64,000 bases of DNA, from assembly GCF_028453695.1 (NCBI RefSeq), contig NC_135782.1, positions 16,920,190 to 16,984,189 on the forward strand, given 5' to 3'. Below the pieces are notes generated by a model that did not search any database, was not told the origin of the DNA, and saw only the letters and a list, made by a program, of their open reading frames with translations. The stretch is from Augochlora pura (Eukaryota > Arthropoda > Insecta > Hymenoptera > Halictidae). Made by a program: the position numbers and the translations under genes. Below, one piece after another: positions 1 to 11,419 of this stretch. Each line of letters starts with the position of its first letter. Position 1 is the stretch's first letter.

Positions 1-900
1 TTTGTTAAAACTCCGTTATTACTCCGCCCGATGAATTCGTTCGAATTTTTAGCATCGAATGACCCTAGAAACGCACTCGAAACGAAACAATTTCGGGCTG
101 AATAATTGCAGTGGAATCTAGTGTACCAATTAAGAGTTGCTCTAACGATTATTTTATTTCATTTTATCTCACATATTATTTTTATATTTGCAATTATTAT
201 TCGATATCTATATTTCACTTTACACCTTGATTATTTTATATTTAAATTACATAAAATATCGTTCGTATTACAAGTATTTATATTCGGATAATATAAATCG
301 TGCGAAAATCGTCAGCCGACAGAACAAATGAGGCATTAACTCCATGGCGAAAGGAGCCCCCGGTTAACGAACTCGCGAGCAAATCTATCCGCAAGCCTTT
401 CTTTCTTTCTCGTAGAAGCGTCGTTCGAGTGACGCCGCGAACACCCTCGAAGCGGATAGCCTCGCTGCGCGCGAGTTCGAATGTTTTAATTACGATCGTT
501 CTACTTCACGGTTGAAACTTATCTCCCGGCCGAAGGGCGCTCGAGTGCCGGCTGGCAACAAGTCCCGCCGCGGAGCCCCCGTATCCCACGTGTTATCGTT
601 TTAATTGCCACCTTGTTACCGGCTGCCGTGTTTTACGCGCGCGCGGAAATAGAACGGGCGGCAGGGTCGTTAAGGATCCCACGTATCCTCCGGGCATTCT
701 GACGTTCCCGCTTACACCTGTACGAGTGTACTACGTCCTGGGGAATGTTAAAAGCCGACTTTTTAATTAACGACGTTATTATTATTATTATTGGCTTGGA
801 CGATAACCGTCAGGTGTTCGGGTTATTGCGGCACAGGTGACGATGCGAATAGGAGTGTGGATATCCTTAAACGAGGGTGCTATAACATGATCGATGGCAA
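1..900. other. Non-coding sequence, no gene supported
   Basis: Mixed sequence: AT-rich at about 106-300, then CpG-rich. Open frames are 61 and 71 codons, with no recognisable domain. Nothing resembling a tRNA, promoter or transposon end was seen. Confidence 0.6.
776..792. repeat. (ATT)n microsatellite
   Basis: Short uninterrupted run of the trinucleotide TTA/ATT, about 5.7 copies, inside unique sequence. Confidence 0.9.
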
Positions 901-960
901 GGAGACAGTTTATCAATAATAAAATAATATTTCTTAATAGTAAAAGCAAAATAATAATTT

Positions 961-1196
961 TTAAATAATAAAGTAATATTTAAGGAATGACAGAGTAATT
1001 TTTTAAAAATATTATCTCACCCCTTTCTCTTCATTTATCCCCTCCTTTTCACTGATTCACAGGGGCTATTTAGGTAGAATAAATAATTCAGTAATATTTA
1101 ACGAATTATAAAGTAATATTTAAAAAATATTATCTCACCCCTTTTCTTTAATTTCTCCCTTCCTCTATACTGATCTACAGGGTCTATTTAGAACCC
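961..1196. repeat. Direct duplication of a ~118-bp unit
   Basis: Two adjacent diverged copies. The landmark ATTATCTCACCCC starts at 1011 and again at 1129, 118 bases apart. Both copies carry an AT-rich part with AAGTAATATTTAA, then the landmark, a pyrimidine-rich stretch, and CTGAT..ACAGGG..CTATTTAG. The period is seen directly; function is unknown. Confidence 0.85.
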
Positions 1197-1914
1197 AAAG
1201 GCGGGGTTTAAATGAGTCGATCTCCAAGGATTCACGGCCCTGTAAAGCATCGAAGCCCGCGCCTATCCGGCGAAGATTCATTTAAACCTTATGAAGAAGA
1301 TCCGCGGACCCCGGCGACCTCCGCGCGGACCAAGCCGAGCCGAGCATAATGCCGGGCCGTCGCTTCGGCCCGCTGGGAAAGTTCGTTCGTCGAGAGAACT
1401 TCGGATATTTTATTCGATGTCCCGGAATAACTTTTAATATCCCGCTCCCAGCTTTATAACGGGGAGGGACGGCGAGCGACAAAGCGGGGGTAGAGGCGAA
1501 AGGGTGAAAGGTCGGAAAAAAGTGGGCTGTCGGGTGAGGTGTTCAAGGGTCGGCTGCCCTCCCCCCACCCACCCACCGCCGACGCCGCCGCCGTCGATCA
1601 ACTTTTTAGCTGTCCCTAGGTCGCTCCAGCACGGCGCTCCACCAAGCTCCGTGGAGTTTTAATGAAGAGTTCGGCCTCTTATTGGTTTCCCCTTTAGGGC
1701 GGCCGCTGCGCCGCCATTCGCGCTGTCCCGGGGCGTTCGCGCGTTTTATTGCACCCTCCGGTAGCGCGTATTTTCCTACCGCGATCCATAAGCCGTACCG
1801 TAGTGCTGGCTTGACGCGGCTTCGAATGTATTTTGCATATTCTTTTGGTGAAGTTTTGCGTGTATGGTTTTCGTTCTTCATAGAGGTACAGTCTGTTTGA
1901 TTTTTTATAATCGT
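1197..1914. other. GC-rich non-coding sequence with a sharp G-to-C skew switch at 1461-1600
   Basis: No supported gene. By hand count, 1461-1550 has about 45 G and 10 C, followed at 1551-1590 by about 27 C and 8 G, with no tandem repeat to explain it. Open frames of 66-91 codons overlap on opposite strands and look like chance frames in GC-rich DNA. Confidence 0.65.
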
Positions 1915-2820
1915 CTGTATTTTGGATGTCAGTCGTCAGACTTCAATTTTTTGGATGCCAGTCTGCTGACTTCAGTCTTTTTAATGAAGAACTGGGGATC
2001 TTAATTTTTGGACTTCAGTCGTAGGATTTTAATATTTTGGATGCTAGTCTTTGGATACCAGTCATGAAACTTCAGTCTTTTGGATGCCAGACTCTGGATC
2101 TCAATTTTTGGATAGCCGTCGTAGAACTTCAGTCTTTTGGGTTACAGTCTTTGGTTCTCAATGTTTGGATAACAGTTATAAGACTTTATTATTTTGGATG
2201 CCAGGCTCTGGATATCAATCTTTGGATATCAGTCATAGAACTTCAGTCTTTTGGATACCAGTCTTTGAATTCTAGTCATAGTATTTCAGCCTTTGAACTT
2301 CAATCCTTTGGATGTCAGTCTTGGGTGTCCAGTCTTGAAACTTCATTCTTTTGGATGCCAGTCTTTGGATTTTAATCTTTGAACTCCAGACGTGAGACTA
2401 TATTTTTTTGGATGCCAGTCTTTGGATTTCAATCTTTGGATTCCAGTCATGGGACTTCAGTCTTTTCAATGGCAGTCTTTGGATTTTAGTCTTTGGACTC
2501 CAGTCATAAGACTACAAGTCTTTTGGAAACCACTCTTTGGATGGCAGTCTTAGTAGTTCAATCATGGAACTACATACGTTGAATTCCAGTCATTAGACTA
2601 CAATCTTCTGAATATCAGTCTTTGTATCCCAACCTCCAAACCTCAGTCTTCGAATTCCAATCACAACTCTTCATCCTTCCACTTACACAATATTTGATCT
2701 GCAATCTCATGCTCACAAAAGACTCAAAATTCAATATTCAAACTCCACTCTTTCCCAACTCTTTCTACTCTTTCGTCATAAAATGTTTCGACTCCAATAT
2801 TTCCCTTTCAAGTCTTCCAA
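1915..2820 (+). repeat. Family A minisatellite, array 1 (57-bp unit)
   Basis: Tandem array with period 57: CTTCAGTCTTTTGG-type landmarks start at 2070, 2127, about 2184 and 2241. Each unit is three diverged ~19-bp modules of the form AGTCTTTTGGATGCCAGTC / TTTGGATNTCAATC / TTTGGATACCAGTCATG. Because 57 is divisible by three, 74- and 112-codon frames stay open as an artefact. The left edge is G/T-rich; the right edge (2641-2760) is strongly C-rich with about 6 G in 120 bases. The same family recurs at 4010-4830 (same orientation) and at 22600-23200 and 24420-25075 (opposite orientation). Confidence 0.95.
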
Positions 2821-4009
2821 AGCACTATATAGGACAGTTTCGATTTTACGGATTTTTCACCGGTTTTTCCGTTGAAACGGCACTGGTGCGCGCCCCTGGG
2901 CCACCATATCCGATACGCCTCGAGTCGAAACGGAGCGGAGATGGAATATTATATACGCGGCTGTAATGTTAACTAGTTGGAAACTCGAGGACCATCCAGC
3001 CGGCGGATGGGAGACGGGGGAGGAGGGGAATAGGGGAGTAGGGGGTGTGCGTCGACCCAGACCAGGGTTATTCCTTGCGGGCGTAAGTTCCGCGCAAGTT
3101 TAGGGAGACGGTAAATTGCATGGGATACATTGTGGCCCGCTTAAATGCGCCGCTGCCCTGATGAAGTTCGGTTGTCGAACTTCCCTCTGACCGATTTCTT
3201 TACCCTCCACCCTTCACCTCCCTCTCCCCGTGTGACCCAAGGCTCGGTTAATCACGGTCGTGGAATGAATCGCTTCTGATTCCATTGTTTTATACCACGC
3301 TGTTGCTTCTATTATCCAAATTACTTCGCCAATGTGCTGTTAATACTACGAGTACAAGATTCAATTAAAATATACATTGCCTTGCAACACCCTCCGCCCT
3401 AGAATACTCCCTTACATGGTCACACTCTCCCCCAAATCATTTTCCAAATTTTATTTTTTTGGCTCTGAACATCCACGTGACGTCCAACCTTCGATTCACC
3501 ATAACATGGTGATCTTTAATTTCCACGGCGTTCTATATAATCTCCTCCACCCATGTTACTCTTACGGCGGCGCATTCGACATCGTCGAACGATAGAATGT
3601 CAGTCACGTTTCGGCAAATGAATTCCTAAAATCTTGTTCCGCTGTGAACGCAAAACGTTTTACGCCCGAGAGATACGAGCGTCCGCGGTTCAAACTCCGC
3701 ATGGGGGTCGCGAGAACGTAGGGGGGCGGTACGATGGGCGCGGACGGTTTAACAAATTCAGGATGTAATCGCGTCCAAGTTCCCGGCGTCTCCTTAGCCG
3801 TTGCTTAGTTACGTAGTCTACGTAGTGTGGCAACGGGGTTCGCGGGGAACTCCGGCTTCCAACGGCGAAGTTTCTAATCCGCAAATCGTTGCCTAATATA
3901 CACGCGGCGTTTACGCGGCGGGTCCGCGCGGGTCCGCGCTCAAGACGACCCGTAAACGAGGGGTTAACTTCTCGGACCCCCCCATTTATGATTGGAAAAT
4001 GTGAACGGA
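2821..4009. other. Non-coding sequence between family A arrays
   Basis: No gene recognised. A G-rich stretch (about 3005-3055) is followed by C-rich stretches (about 3195-3240 and 3385-3440). The rest is CpG-rich unique sequence. Frames of 64-72 codons show no domain. Confidence 0.6.
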
Positions 4010-4830
4010 ATTATAGTCTTTTGGATGTGAGTCTTTTGGATACCAGTCTGCTGACTTCAGTCTTTTGGATGCCAGTCTGCTAACTTCAGTGTTATGGATG
4101 AAGAACTGGGGATCTCAATTTTTGGACTTCAGTTATGGGATTGAAGTATTTTGGATGTCAGTCTGTGGATACCAGTCATGGAACTTCAGTCTTTTGGATG
4201 CCAATCTGCCGACTTCAGTCTTTTGGATGCCAATCTGCCGACTTCAGTCTTCTGGATGAAGGACTGGAATCTTAGTTTTTGGACTTCAGTCGTGGGATTT
4301 TAATATTTTGGATGCTAGTCTTTGGATACCAGTCATGAAACCTCAGTCTTTTGGACGCCGGACTCTGGATCTCAATCTTTGGATACCGGTCATAGAACTT
4401 CAGACTCTTGGATGACAGTCTCTGGTTCCCAATCTTTGGATACCTGTGATAAGATTTCATTCTTCTGGGTGGCAGTCTTTGGTCTTTAATATTTGGATAC
4501 CAGTCATGAGACTTCATTCTGTTGGATGCCAGTCTTTGCCAGGAGCTCAATCATGAGACAGTCTTTGGATTTCAATTATTAGCTTCCAGTCTTAGGACTA
4601 CAATCTTTTGGATGCCAGTCTTTAGATTTTTGTCTTTGGACTTCAATCTTGAGATTATTGTCTTTTGGATGTCAGTCTTAGAACTTCAGTTATGAAACTA
4701 TAAACATTGTTTATAGTCCCAGTCATGGGACTTCAGTCTTTTGGATGCCAGTCTTTGCATCTCAATCTTTGGATTTCAGTAACGAAACTTCAGTCTTTTG
4801 GATGCCAGTCTTTGGATTTTTATCTGGGGA
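4010..4830 (+). repeat. Family A minisatellite, array 2 (57-bp unit)
   Basis: Same unit as 1915-2820 and same orientation, with modules such as TTTTGGATGCCAGTCTTTGG and GGACTTCAGTC. A stretch at about 4085-4400 (AAGAACTGGGGATCTCAATT, then the module with GTCGTGGGATTTTAATATT) matches about 1985-2110 of array 1 module by module. Arrays 1 and 2 therefore probably arose by duplication of a multi-unit block rather than independently. Confidence 0.95.
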
Positions 4831-5214
4831 CATTAATTGAAAAAGTTCCTAATCGCAGTAATAGCGAGGAAAATGGTATGTCAAGGGGTTAATATACAAA
4901 CAGAACACTTTCCGGGCGATGTTCGGCGCCGCGTCGCTGACGGATCGGCTTGCGAAAACACGGAAAAACGACGGCTTACGGCGCCGCAAATATTTGGCCA
5001 GCGCCGCCCTCTCCGATTCCGGTTGAACGTCGCCAGAGCGAGATTTCCCTGCGCTCGAAAATACCGGGCGACATTGATAGCGAAAAACGATCGGCGGTTC
5101 AGAGATTATTGACGAAAGGCCGGCGGATCGCAGGAGTACAGGCTACTGAATAGCGTTGGATCGCCGCCAGGTTTGTCTTCTCGCGATGATCGCTAATGGA
5201 AAAACAACAATATC
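4831..5214. other. CpG-rich non-coding sequence
   Basis: Two overlapping frames (91 and 67 codons) have no recognisable domain. No RNA gene or element end was seen. Confidence 0.55.
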
Positions 5215-5660
5215 AGCTTGTTGATGTAATTGTCGGTGGTATAGTGATTTTGTTTGGGTAGGAGTTTGGTTGTTTTGAAAATGTTACTGGTAATTATGGA
5301 GTTAGAAGGTGTGAGCTATTTTGTGTTGTTCGAATGGTTAATAATAATTGTCATTTAATTGTTATATTATTGTATAAAATTAAAGGATCATTTAACCAGT
5401 TTTTATTAACCTTGTTCTTCAACCAAAAATCACTAACAATAAAACAGATCCCTCAACAACCCCCAAAAATAGCTCACAACAAATAAACATAGTATAAGAC
5501 TTTAAAAAATTCCTAACAACAAAATACCTTAATATAAACAATCTTACATCCTCTAAAAACTTACCAATAACAACAAAAGACAATAGAAAAAATTCTACCC
5601 CATTAAAAAAAATTCTCAAAAATAAGACAACAACGTAACTAATATATCCAATAAAAATAA
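5215..5660. other. Strand-asymmetric block without visible tandem repeat
   Basis: 5221-5340 has about 38 G and 4 C, and 5401-5640 about 9 G and 55 C (hand counts). The switch lies near 5345-5400. Short pieces of the left half recur as complements in the right half: GTGAGCTATTTT at about 5311 against AAAATAGCTCAC near 5468, and TAGTGATTTT at about 5242 against AAAATCACTA near 5427. The order does not form one simple palindrome. It may be a decayed tandem array. Confidence 0.75.
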
Positions 5661-6204
5661 ACCGCTAATATCTAAAAATTCCCCACTCGTGAGAATTCCA
5701 CGCCTAGGATAATTCGCGAAGGTTGACTCCGAAGACCATTGTTCCGCGCGGAAGTTATCGCAAAGCTCTCGTGACGTAACCGCTGTAAGGAAACACACAG
5801 AGAGCGTAGAGAGAGAGGAGGGAGGGCGGCAGAGGCGTGGGTAAGTTGGGAACGCGGGCTGGCGGATCTTACGCCCGCAAGAAGCCCGTAATTATAACTT
5901 CGCAGTTATGTTCATAAAATTGCAATCGTAAGCATAAATCGCGGAAGTTTGGAGGGCGCCTCGCCGGGCGCCCCGCGGAACAGGTAAATGAAGTACGCTG
6001 CCGCCCACGCACGAACAGGTACAATTTCCACGGTGGCCCCCGATGAAAACATGACAACAGCCGAGACACTTCAATCTTCCCCGGGAGAAACTTTCTAATT
6101 ACGTGGAAAATTCGGGGGAAATTGTGCTGGCTCGACGAACCGCGCGCGCTCTCCTTGTAACCGCGTTTTAATTCCGCCGTGCACGGGCTTGTGGAGTTTT
6201 TAAG
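5661..6204. other. CpG-rich non-coding sequence
   Basis: GC-rich, with a short AG-rich stretch at about 5800-5830. Frames of about 60-66 codons overlap on one strand and resemble no known protein. Confidence 0.55.
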
Positions 6205-6660
6205 AATATGGTATAGTATAGTACTTACATATTTCTTGTTATTTTTTTATTAGTTGGTATTGTAGATATTGTTTTAAATATTGGGTGTATTATATATTAT
6301 TTGTGTTATATTAAATATTGTGTATATTGTGTTAATTATTATTTCCAATATATTGTATTATATATTATACATATATTAGTACTAAATATTTTGTACGTCG
6401 TATAGAATATTATGCATCTATTAAATATTATATTTATTGTATTTATAAATATAAAAAGCCATGTTCCCCCAGGCTTACACATAGGATGCCACATAATATA
6501 GTAAAATATAATATTGATCACATAACCAGCCATCTATACCATATAAATATTATACAACATCATATAACTTTCACATATAGCATTTCACTATAATCTATAC
6601 ATTATACAACCATCACTTAAAACAATTATAAATCTAACATAAAAACAATTAAAATTAACT
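6205..6660. other. AT-rich block with a G-to-C skew switch
   Basis: Opens with short GTATA repeats near 6211. 6241-6360 contains about 17 G and 2 C; 6541-6660 contains 1 G and about 21 C. Loosely repeated ATATTGTGTATATT-type words suggest an eroded AT minisatellite. Confidence 0.75.
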
Positions 6661-7194
6661 GGTGCCCCGCAGTGACCAGCGCCGCAGTGTCACGCTCCAC
6701 AAAGCGCCGACCAACAGCGCAACGACGCAGCGCCGCTGTTAAATTGAATTAAACGTTCCATTGGCGTCGAAACGACGGTGTTTTCAAGTCCGGCTGTTAT
6801 TGGCCGGTGAAAACTCGGTCGCCGTAACGATTCAATTCTATTGTCGCCGTATTTCCCGTCGAATAATCGGGGATGTTAATTAAGCCGTGGCTGGGTATCC
6901 CCCGGATAATGCCGTTTGCTCTGGAATTGTTCGGTTACAGGTTATGATCGGCGCCCGTCTCGGGGGGGCGGCAATTTTCCGACGCATAACGCGAGACAAA
7001 CGAACGTATCGATGGTATATTACGTGGCGGCGGGCTCAGAGGGGCGAATCACTTTTCTCGGGGGGTTGGCATGTCGTTCCTGGCCCCAGAGGAGCGCTCA
7101 GGGACGGTCGAAACGATCGTAGGGAGCCATGAGAGCAGTGTTTGCCCCGCTCATATCCTAGTCGCGAGCTGATATAGCTCGTATAGTTATATAT
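6661..7194. other. CpG-rich non-coding sequence, G-rich before the next array
   Basis: No gene supported. About 6955-7110 is G-rich on this strand and leads into the C-rich 33-bp array, repeating the G-then-C order. Overlapping frames of 81 and 68 codons have no recognisable domain. Confidence 0.55.
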
Positions 7195-7615
7195 AATGAG
7201 CTGATAGTGATACTAGCACCGCCCACACCTGAGCTGCCAACACTGTTAGCACCGCCCACATTTGGCGACGCTAGCGCCGCCTTTACGTGAGATTCTAGCG
7301 CTGCTAGCACCGCCCATATCCCAGCGGTGCTCACGCTGGTAACGCCGCCCACATCCTAGTCATTGACGCCGCCCATATCCCAACCGATAGCGCCGCTTGT
7401 ATGCGAGCCTTTCGCCCTTCTAGCTCCGCCCACATCAGCGTCGTGCTCGCGCTCCTAGCTCAGTCTACATCTTAGTCCCTCATGCCACTAGCCCCGCCCA
7501 CATTCCAATCCCCCATGCCACCAGCTCCGCCCACATCCCAATCGCTCACGCCACTACCAACACCCATATCCCAATCCCTTACGACCCTAGTACCGCCCAC
7601 ATCCTAACCAGTGCT
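7195..7615. repeat. 33-bp C-rich minisatellite
   Basis: Landmark CGCCCACAT (or CACCCATAT) starts at 7495, 7528, about 7561 and 7594, giving a period of 33. The unit is roughly CACCGCCCACATCCCAATC plus CCTCACGCCACTAG. Left copies are more diverged and the right end is almost free of G. A 97-codon frame on the minus strand runs past the right edge and is not convincing. Confidence 0.93.
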
Positions 7616-8261
7616 CTCGGCGAGCAGACGTCGCACCGACGGAGCCAGAAAGCCGACGGTAGCAGCATAAAGGCAGCGCACGGCTGCCGGTACAGGAATT
7701 ACTATTAAGGTCACGGCTCCGGTCGTGCTAGTCGCGCGACTAATCAATTCTGTGGCCACTCGAACCGATAGTTGCCAACTTGAATTTATGGACGGCGTCT
7801 GAATCTGAGGCCGAACAATCGCGTTATATAATTCTGTCGCGAACCAGTAACACCGTACCGAATCGATATACCCCTTTCCCTCTCCCACTCCCCCCAACGG
7901 TGGTCGTGCTCGACGTTATTCATCATGAATACGTGCGGTCCGAATCGCGAGAGACTCTTTCCGTTCATTTCGGCCCCGGCCAGATGCAGTCCGTATTAGC
8001 CGTGCGCTCGTTTTCAATATTTTACCGAAGGATACGAATTTTTGGGTACCGCGAGCTGGTTCTATAGTTTGTTTAATGCGCTCGGAGAGTTTTATTCTCG
8101 TCGACGAGGTAAAATATAGAGGTAGGCGCATTGTATTCTGATGTATATATTCATATCTCAATTTTTTGAGCATTGCATTTTTCCACATGTATTTGTTGTG
8201 GGAGCATCGTTGTTATCTATAGAATAATATGGAACAATTATTTATATATATGCAAAGGGAT
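7616..8261. other. Non-coding sequence
   Basis: Frames on both strands at about 7780-8188 (60-95 codons) overlap each other and show no domain. No supported gene. Confidence 0.5.
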
Positions 8262-8500
8262 ACATTGGGTTCTTGGCGTCATTTGAAGTAACTTTTTCCT
8301 TAGAGAAAATTCTCTACGTGGCTTCGTTTATGAGTTATTAGCGTAAGACGCGGGCCAATTAAAGAGCGAGGGTGGAGCGAAGACTACCGGGGGAGTGGTG
8401 TTATATGTTTTTCGTCAATAACTCGTGAACGAAGCGTCGTAGAAGATTTTTGCTAAGGAGAAAGTTGCTTCAAATGATCTCAGTAACCCCTCATTTCCCG
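8262..8500. mobile_element. Foldback (inverted-repeat) element, copy 1
   Basis: The left arm reads GTCATTTGAAGTAACTTTTT, CCTTAG, CTACGTGGCTTCGTTTATGA, GTTATTA. The right arm, read in reverse complement, gives the same words in the same order (ATCATTTGAAGCAACTTTCT, CCTTAG, CTACGACGCTTCGTTCACGA, GTTATTGACG). Arms of about 100 bp flank a short GC-rich centre. No coding capacity. Related copies lie at 18389, 29079 (half), 43269, 48751, 50112 and 56843. Confidence 0.88.
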
Positions 8501-9507
8501 GAAGTAACATAATTTATTATAATTAATAATAAATACCCCCTGGTATCGATATAAACCCGGAGGAAAAATCTTTCTGAAATAAACGAATTTAATATATTAT
8601 ATATAAGAATTACAATACTAATATATAATACAAAATTAACATATGATGACATTGTCCACATAATATTACAGAAATTAATTACTATGGATATAATATTACT
8701 ATTATTCTAATATTATTATTTGTTTATATTGCCTACGATATCGATGCAATTACTACAAGCAAAATAAAAGTACAATTATTTCGACTCCCCCGTCGATGCA
8801 ACATATCCATTGCCCACCACCTCTGCGCCATTCTAAACAACAATAATAATAATCATTACACACATTACCATATTTCACGAACGTCCCAAATTTCGCATAG
8901 AACCAGGTCACCCGAACGAAACGAAATGCCGTCGAAGCCGTTCTAATTGCGATGAAACTCGATTCCCGTAGATCGATCCCCCTGTCCTGGATCTTTCGTA
9001 CGGACACATTTTCCCGTCGGTCCGTCTCCCGGAGAATTTCATGTTTACGACGGGGCGAAAAAGCGGGTCGCGATATAAGCGCGGACGCGCGCCGGTAAAT
9101 CTTCGCTTCCGATAACAGCGTTACGCCATTAAAGTGAATTATCATCCGGCGTCCCTCCCTAGCCCGTCTCCCCTAGTCCACGCAACAAAATTGAAAACGA
9201 AGATCCGCCGGTTCCGGCATTAATTCTCCGATCTCTCGCTGCTACGTCGAGAACGCGCGACCCATCGAATTGTTATCGATCCGATCCGACGCCGAGAGTC
9301 GAGTGTCGAGGGTGGCTCGCGTAGCAGGGAGTCGTCGCGCGTTCGTTACTTGATTGAACTCTACACCCGTGAACATACGTTTTGTGACCCGGTTTGTTTA
9401 AAATCGTTAAAACTGCGATTGTCGGACGGCGGGCCGCGAATACGGGTCGAATCGATATAATCGGCCGGGCATACGCAGCTCTGTTGCGGGTCATCGGGTC
9501 AAAGATC

Positions 9508-9508
<1 letters not shown>
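8501..9508. other. Non-coding sequence, AT-rich then CpG-rich
   Basis: 8521-8830 is AT-rich with ATATTAT-type words. The remainder is CpG-rich unique sequence. The 130-codon minus-strand frame at 8753-9145 begins in low-complexity AATAATAAT-derived sequence and shows no domain. Confidence 0.55.
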
Positions 9509-9542
<34 letters not shown>

Positions 9543-9604
9543 ATTTTTTATTTCCGTCTCTCTATTTTATTTTCTTCGGCCCTCTATTTTTCCCTATGTC
9601 TCAC

Positions 9605-9652
<48 letters not shown>
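9509..9652. repeat. Two (TC)n microsatellites
   Basis: Pure TC runs at about 9509-9541 and 9605-9652, separated by pyrimidine-rich sequence. They directly precede the 10-bp array. Confidence 0.95.
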
Positions 9653-9655
<3 letters not shown>

Positions 9656-9669
9656 CGCTATCTATCTCC

Positions 9670-10620
9670 TTCTGTCATACAGCATCATACAACTTCATAC
9701 CACACTGCAATTTTTCAAAACTGTTTTACATAGGTCGATACAGCTTTATATAGTCTCATGCAGCTTCGTATAGTTTCATACAGCTTCCAACAATTCCATA
9801 CTGTTCCATACAGCTCCATACAGCTCCATACAGCTTTATACAGCTTCATACGGCGTCATACAACACCTGCAATTTTTTTAAACAATTACAGACAAGTTGA
9901 TAGAGCTTTGCATAGTCTCATTCTGCTTTATACAGTTTCATACAGTTTTCAACAATTCCATACTGCTTCATACAGCTTCATATAACTTCATACAGCTTCA
10001 TAGAGTCTTGTTACAATTTCCTATAGGTCTATCACCGTTGCAAAGAGCTTCACACACATCCAAACAGGTCTGTGACTGCCTCAACAATTTTTACATAGCT
10101 TCATACAGCTTTATACAGCTTTATACAGTTTTATACTGCTTTACACAGCTTTATACAGCTTTACACAGCTTTCTACAGCTTTACACAGCTTTACACAGCT
10201 TTCTACAGCTTTACACAGCTTTACACAGCTTCAGACAGCTTTACACCATTCTGCAATTTCTCAAAACAGTTTCAGACAAGTTGATACAGCTTTACATAGT
10301 CTCATACTGCATTATACAGTTTCATACAGTGTCTACAATTCCAAACAGCTTCATACACCTTCATACCACACTGTAAATTTTCCAAACAGTTTTCTACAAG
10401 TTTGATACACCTTTACATAGTCTCATATAGCTTTGTACAGCTCCATACAGCTCCATACGTCTCCAAACATCTTTCTACAGCTTCCTACATCCCTGTCACC
10501 TTACCAACCGTCTTCATACACATCCAAACACTTCCATCACTACACAAAATCTTCCACACAGCTTCATGCACCTTCATACCTCCTCATACATCTTCATACG
10601 TCTTCATACAGCCCAACAAA
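9670..10620. repeat. 10-bp minisatellite with higher-order units
   Basis: Basic unit TACAGCTTCA / TACAGCTTTA repeats every 10 bases (occasionally 11). A distinct longer segment with TGCAATTT..CAAA.CAGTTT, a CATAGG or ACAAG word, TTGATACAGCTTTACATAGT and CTCAT starts near 9706, 9868, 10252 and 10372 (a partial one near 10078), so the array has a second repeat level. Frames of 75-159 codons inside it (HTASYSFIQL-type) are artefacts of the repeat. The array has few G on this strand. Confidence 0.95.
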
Positions 10621-11250
10621 GTTCGAAAACTGGCCGCAGCTCCCGGTATCGTGCCGCCAGCAGCACCGCCGTAAATTTGAAGGCGGCTCCGCGTTGCCAG
10701 ATGATGCACGCCGCATCGATGTCGGCCATTTCCTGATTGGTGGACCTGCTGGCGGGCAACTACCGCCAGCCCGGTACCGAAACGCCGCGGAGCGGTGCAT
10801 CACGAACGGATGAGAAACGACGTCGTTCTCGCGCCGCGCCGCCAGGCCGGATTAACGGGCCGCGCAGCAACTTCGCCGCGCCAACTCCCGCCAATTTTAC
10901 GGAATAATAAGGACTCGTTTCGGGTGAAACCGTTTCTTCCGGGAACAGTTACATTACCATTGGCTCTACGCCGCTGTTCAACGTGCACCGTTTCCAGGGC
11001 CCCGTTCTCGCGCAGGTGTTCACCCCCGGCTACGGGTTCTTGTTGTACTTTCAGTTTGTTTGGGCTTTAATGGCCGGCTAACAACCTGTTAATAGTTAAG
11101 CGAGTTTAAAGGACCTCGGCTCTCGCGATACGAGTCCGCTTCCTCTCGTTGCCGGCGGCGCGTACCCTCCGGAAACGATCGAATTTCGGTCGACGGTTTA
11201 AAGCGCCCGGAAAAACTCGAGGAATTCCGTACTGGGAAGAGAGAAGGCAT
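10621..11250. other. CpG-rich non-coding sequence
   Basis: Overlapping frames on both strands (62-126 codons) have no recognisable domain. No RNA gene seen. Confidence 0.5.
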
Positions 11251-11419
11251 TTAACCCTTTGCGATGTAATTACGAGTCAGAATTATCGCACGATTCGATG
11301 AATACTTTTGCGAATTTTTATTCGATAATATCGAAACGAAATTTGAATCCATTGTCATTGAAATTAAATTATTAAGGACGAAACGTAGCTCTGAAAGACG
11401 TAATAGTGCAAAGGGTTAA
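11251..11419. mobile_element. piggyBac-like MITE, ~169 bp including TTAA sites
   Basis: The left end TTAACCCTTTGC (11251-11262) is mirrored by GCAAAGGGTTAA (11408-11419), a perfect 12-bp inverted repeat. Inside the ends, TGTAATTACGA and GACGTAATAG are partly complementary. TTAA targets bordered by CCC/GGG are the hallmark of the piggyBac superfamily. The interior is non-coding, so the element would depend on transposase supplied elsewhere. Similar single ends (AAAGGGTTAA) occur near 13790, 28706, 46458 and 47408 without a visible partner. Confidence 0.78.

Noticed and set aside
3660..3720. Possible tRNA (GGTTCAAACTCCGC resembles a B box)
   Set aside because: No matching A box, acceptor stem or anticodon arm at the required spacing.
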